Shown here: one piece after another, positions 63,029-64,000 of the stretch
How the letters are laid out: every line of letters starts with the position of its first letter
Position numbering within the stretch: the stretch's first letter is position 1
From: Cognataquiflexum rubidum
GTDB lineage: Bacteria; Bacteroidota; Bacteroidia; Cytophagales; Cyclobacteriaceae
Length of the DNA: 64,000 nucleotides
Assembly: GCF_022538115.1 (NCBI RefSeq)
Contig: NZ_JAKZAL010000007.1
Span: 1 to 64,000 of the forward strand
Reading direction: 5' to 3'
The notes under the pieces: model-generated
Databases searched by the model: none
Seen by the model: the letters and a program-made list of their open reading frames with translations, nothing else
What the model was told of the DNA's origin: nothing
Made by a program: the position numbers and the translations under genes

Positions 63029-63602
63029 TATATCATTTAGGAAGTAGAAATAATTTTCAGGGATAACCGAATTAATTCATGTAGCTAAATCATTGAACAA
63101 AGGGGGGGAAGATGGTCGTTGACTAAGGTACTTTCCTCCATCAGTAGATGAATTTGACTCAACGAGTGGTGAAAATAGATACATTACATAAAAACCTACG
63201 AATTTTTTGAATACTACTGATGGATATGGATAGTTACAATTTTGTTTAGCACAGACAGAATTATGTATACCCATGATATTTGAATAAAGTACAATGTTAT
63301 TGTCAGCAGGAAAGCCATTTTTACTAATACTAAGCTTTATTTATTGCTGTTAACATCATCCAAAGACAGTCCACTTTTCGCAGCTTTCTTAATTGTACCT
63401 TGATCCCCTATCTTTTTTTGTTAGCTGTAAATGGCGGATAGACTTTAAAATATGAATTGAGGAAGCCATTATTTTATTATGCTTTAAAATATTCTGATCT
63501 AAATATTCTAAAAACTATCCAAAAAGGGTAACAAAATTTTTCCGATCTGGATATAAGGTCAAATGATAAATCTTTTAAAACACCATTAAACTTTTAAAAA
63601 AA
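63029..63602. other. Gene-free AT-rich stretch with a minus-strand coding remnant
   Basis: No intact gene is seen in 574 bp. On the minus strand, 63337-63425 reads GDQGTIKKAAKSGLSLDDVN before a stop, which looks like a protein C-terminus, but the frame closes with a stop just upstream at a run of seven A residues, so a frameshift is likely. A 65-codon minus frame at 63077-63274 is open but has no supporting feature. Confidence 0.5.
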
Positions 63603-64000
63603 ATGAAAAAGCGAAATTTAATTTCAGAAAAATTATTGTCACTATTTTGGGTAATCTGTATGATTGCCTTTACGTCATCATGTGATTCGTTTAAAGGAGA
63701 TCAAGGGATTCCGGGAGAAGTAGGGCAGACCGGTCCTCAAGGTCCAATAGGTATCCAAGGTCCTCAGGGGATACCCGGGCTGCAGGGTGAAACAGGTGCT
63801 GCTGGCCCCATTGGACTTACAGGTACGGCTGGTCCTGCCGGCCCGGTTGGCCCTGTCGGCCCCATAGGCCCCGCTGGTCCTGCCGGCCCCGCTGGCCCTG
63901 TTGGTCCCGCTGGCCCTGCCGGTCCTGTTGGCCCTGCTGGTCCTGCTGGCCCTGCCGGTCCAACCGGTAACGGCAATGTTACCTTATTAATATATGATCA
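63603..64000 (+). CDS. Collagen-like lipoprotein, cut by the window end
   Basis: The first 132 residues are visible. A signal peptide with a lipobox-like FTSSC is followed by a short spacer and then about 32 Gly-x-y triplets from GDQGIPG onward (about residues 32-125), rich in GPAGPAGP. The tract ends [14 protein letters not shown], suggesting a globular C-terminal domain beyond the window. It is probably an outer-membrane-anchored triple-helical fibre or stalk. The Gly-x-y DNA is repetitive and GC-rich against its AT-rich surroundings, so its length may vary between strains. Confidence 0.85.
   Translation, partial: MKKRNLISEKLLSLFWVICMIAFTSSCDSFKGDQGIPGEVGQTGPQGPIGIQGPQGIPGLQGETGAAGPIGLTGTAGPAGPVGPVGPIGPAGPAGPAGPVGPAGPAGPVGPAGPAGPAGPTGNGNVTLLIYD

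Noticed and set aside
63077-63274. A 65-codon minus-strand frame near the end.
   Set aside because: No recognised family, no signal, and it lies in a decayed spacer. Listed only as part of that spacer.
63764-63976. Minus-strand frame with Gly-Pro-Ala repeats.
   Set aside because: It is the mirror of the plus-strand collagen tract; GGN-CCN repeats read as Gly/Pro on both strands. The plus frame has the signal peptide and lipobox.

Overview
The window comes from a Bacteroidota chromosome, most likely a member of the Cytophagales close to Cyclobacteriaceae. This is inferred from several signs. Promoters of the Bacteroidota type (TTTG, about 19 nt, TAnnTTTG) precede several genes. The protein families are typical of the phylum: DUF3822, TIGR02757, 6-bladed beta-propeller lipoproteins, DUF1573 and the TssD-type Hcp. 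The type VI secretion genes resemble the Bacteroidota-specific subtype iii. No rRNA, tRNA, CRISPR array or intact insertion sequence was seen.

Layout, 0-10 kb: a remnant of an ABC ATPase, a PPP-family phosphatase, and a peptidoglycan-recycling cluster on the minus strand (amidase, GHL10 lipoprotein, GNAT, AmpG-like permease, NagZ-like GH3). An array of about 112-bp tandem repeats lies between the GH3 and permease genes. Hsp20, a formimidoylglutamase/arginase-family enzyme and a small conserved protein follow.

Layout, 10-23 kb: a complete tryptophan operon, trpE-(four-helix-bundle gene)-trpG-D-C-F-B-A-aroF. It starts with a 24-codon leader peptide carrying four Trp codons (three in a row) and an attenuator hairpin, so Trp-dependent attenuation is strongly suggested. 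A phenylalanine hydroxylase gene, hisH, hisA and proC follow. The spacers between these genes are full of low-complexity repeats with a period of about 7-8 nt.

Layout, 23-43.7 kb: a small membrane-protein/HTH operon, a beta-propeller lipoprotein, sugar-nucleotide and glycosyltransferase genes for surface polysaccharide, a large Asp-box (sortilin-like) protein, a LysM protein, and housekeeping genes (pyrE, coaD, two NUDIX genes, a RecD-like helicase, DUF1573). After these come a DUF4377/META lipoprotein, an SGNH hydrolase and an LD-carboxypeptidase.

Layout, 43.8-64 kb: the accessory part. A sigma-factor gene and a membrane TPR protein (a likely sigma/anti-sigma pair) end at a terminator. A T6SS-like operon follows: PKD membrane protein, TssH/ClpV, TssB, TssC, two Hcp/TssD, VgrG, a TPR protein in the adaptor position, an Rhs toxin of 1439 residues with a C-terminal GH-E nuclease domain, and an ankyrin protein in the immunity position. 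Genes for the baseplate and membrane complex (TssE/F/G/K/N/O/P/Q/R) are absent from the window. Downstream are three related small secreted proteins, decayed coding fragments, and a collagen-like lipoprotein cut off by the window end.
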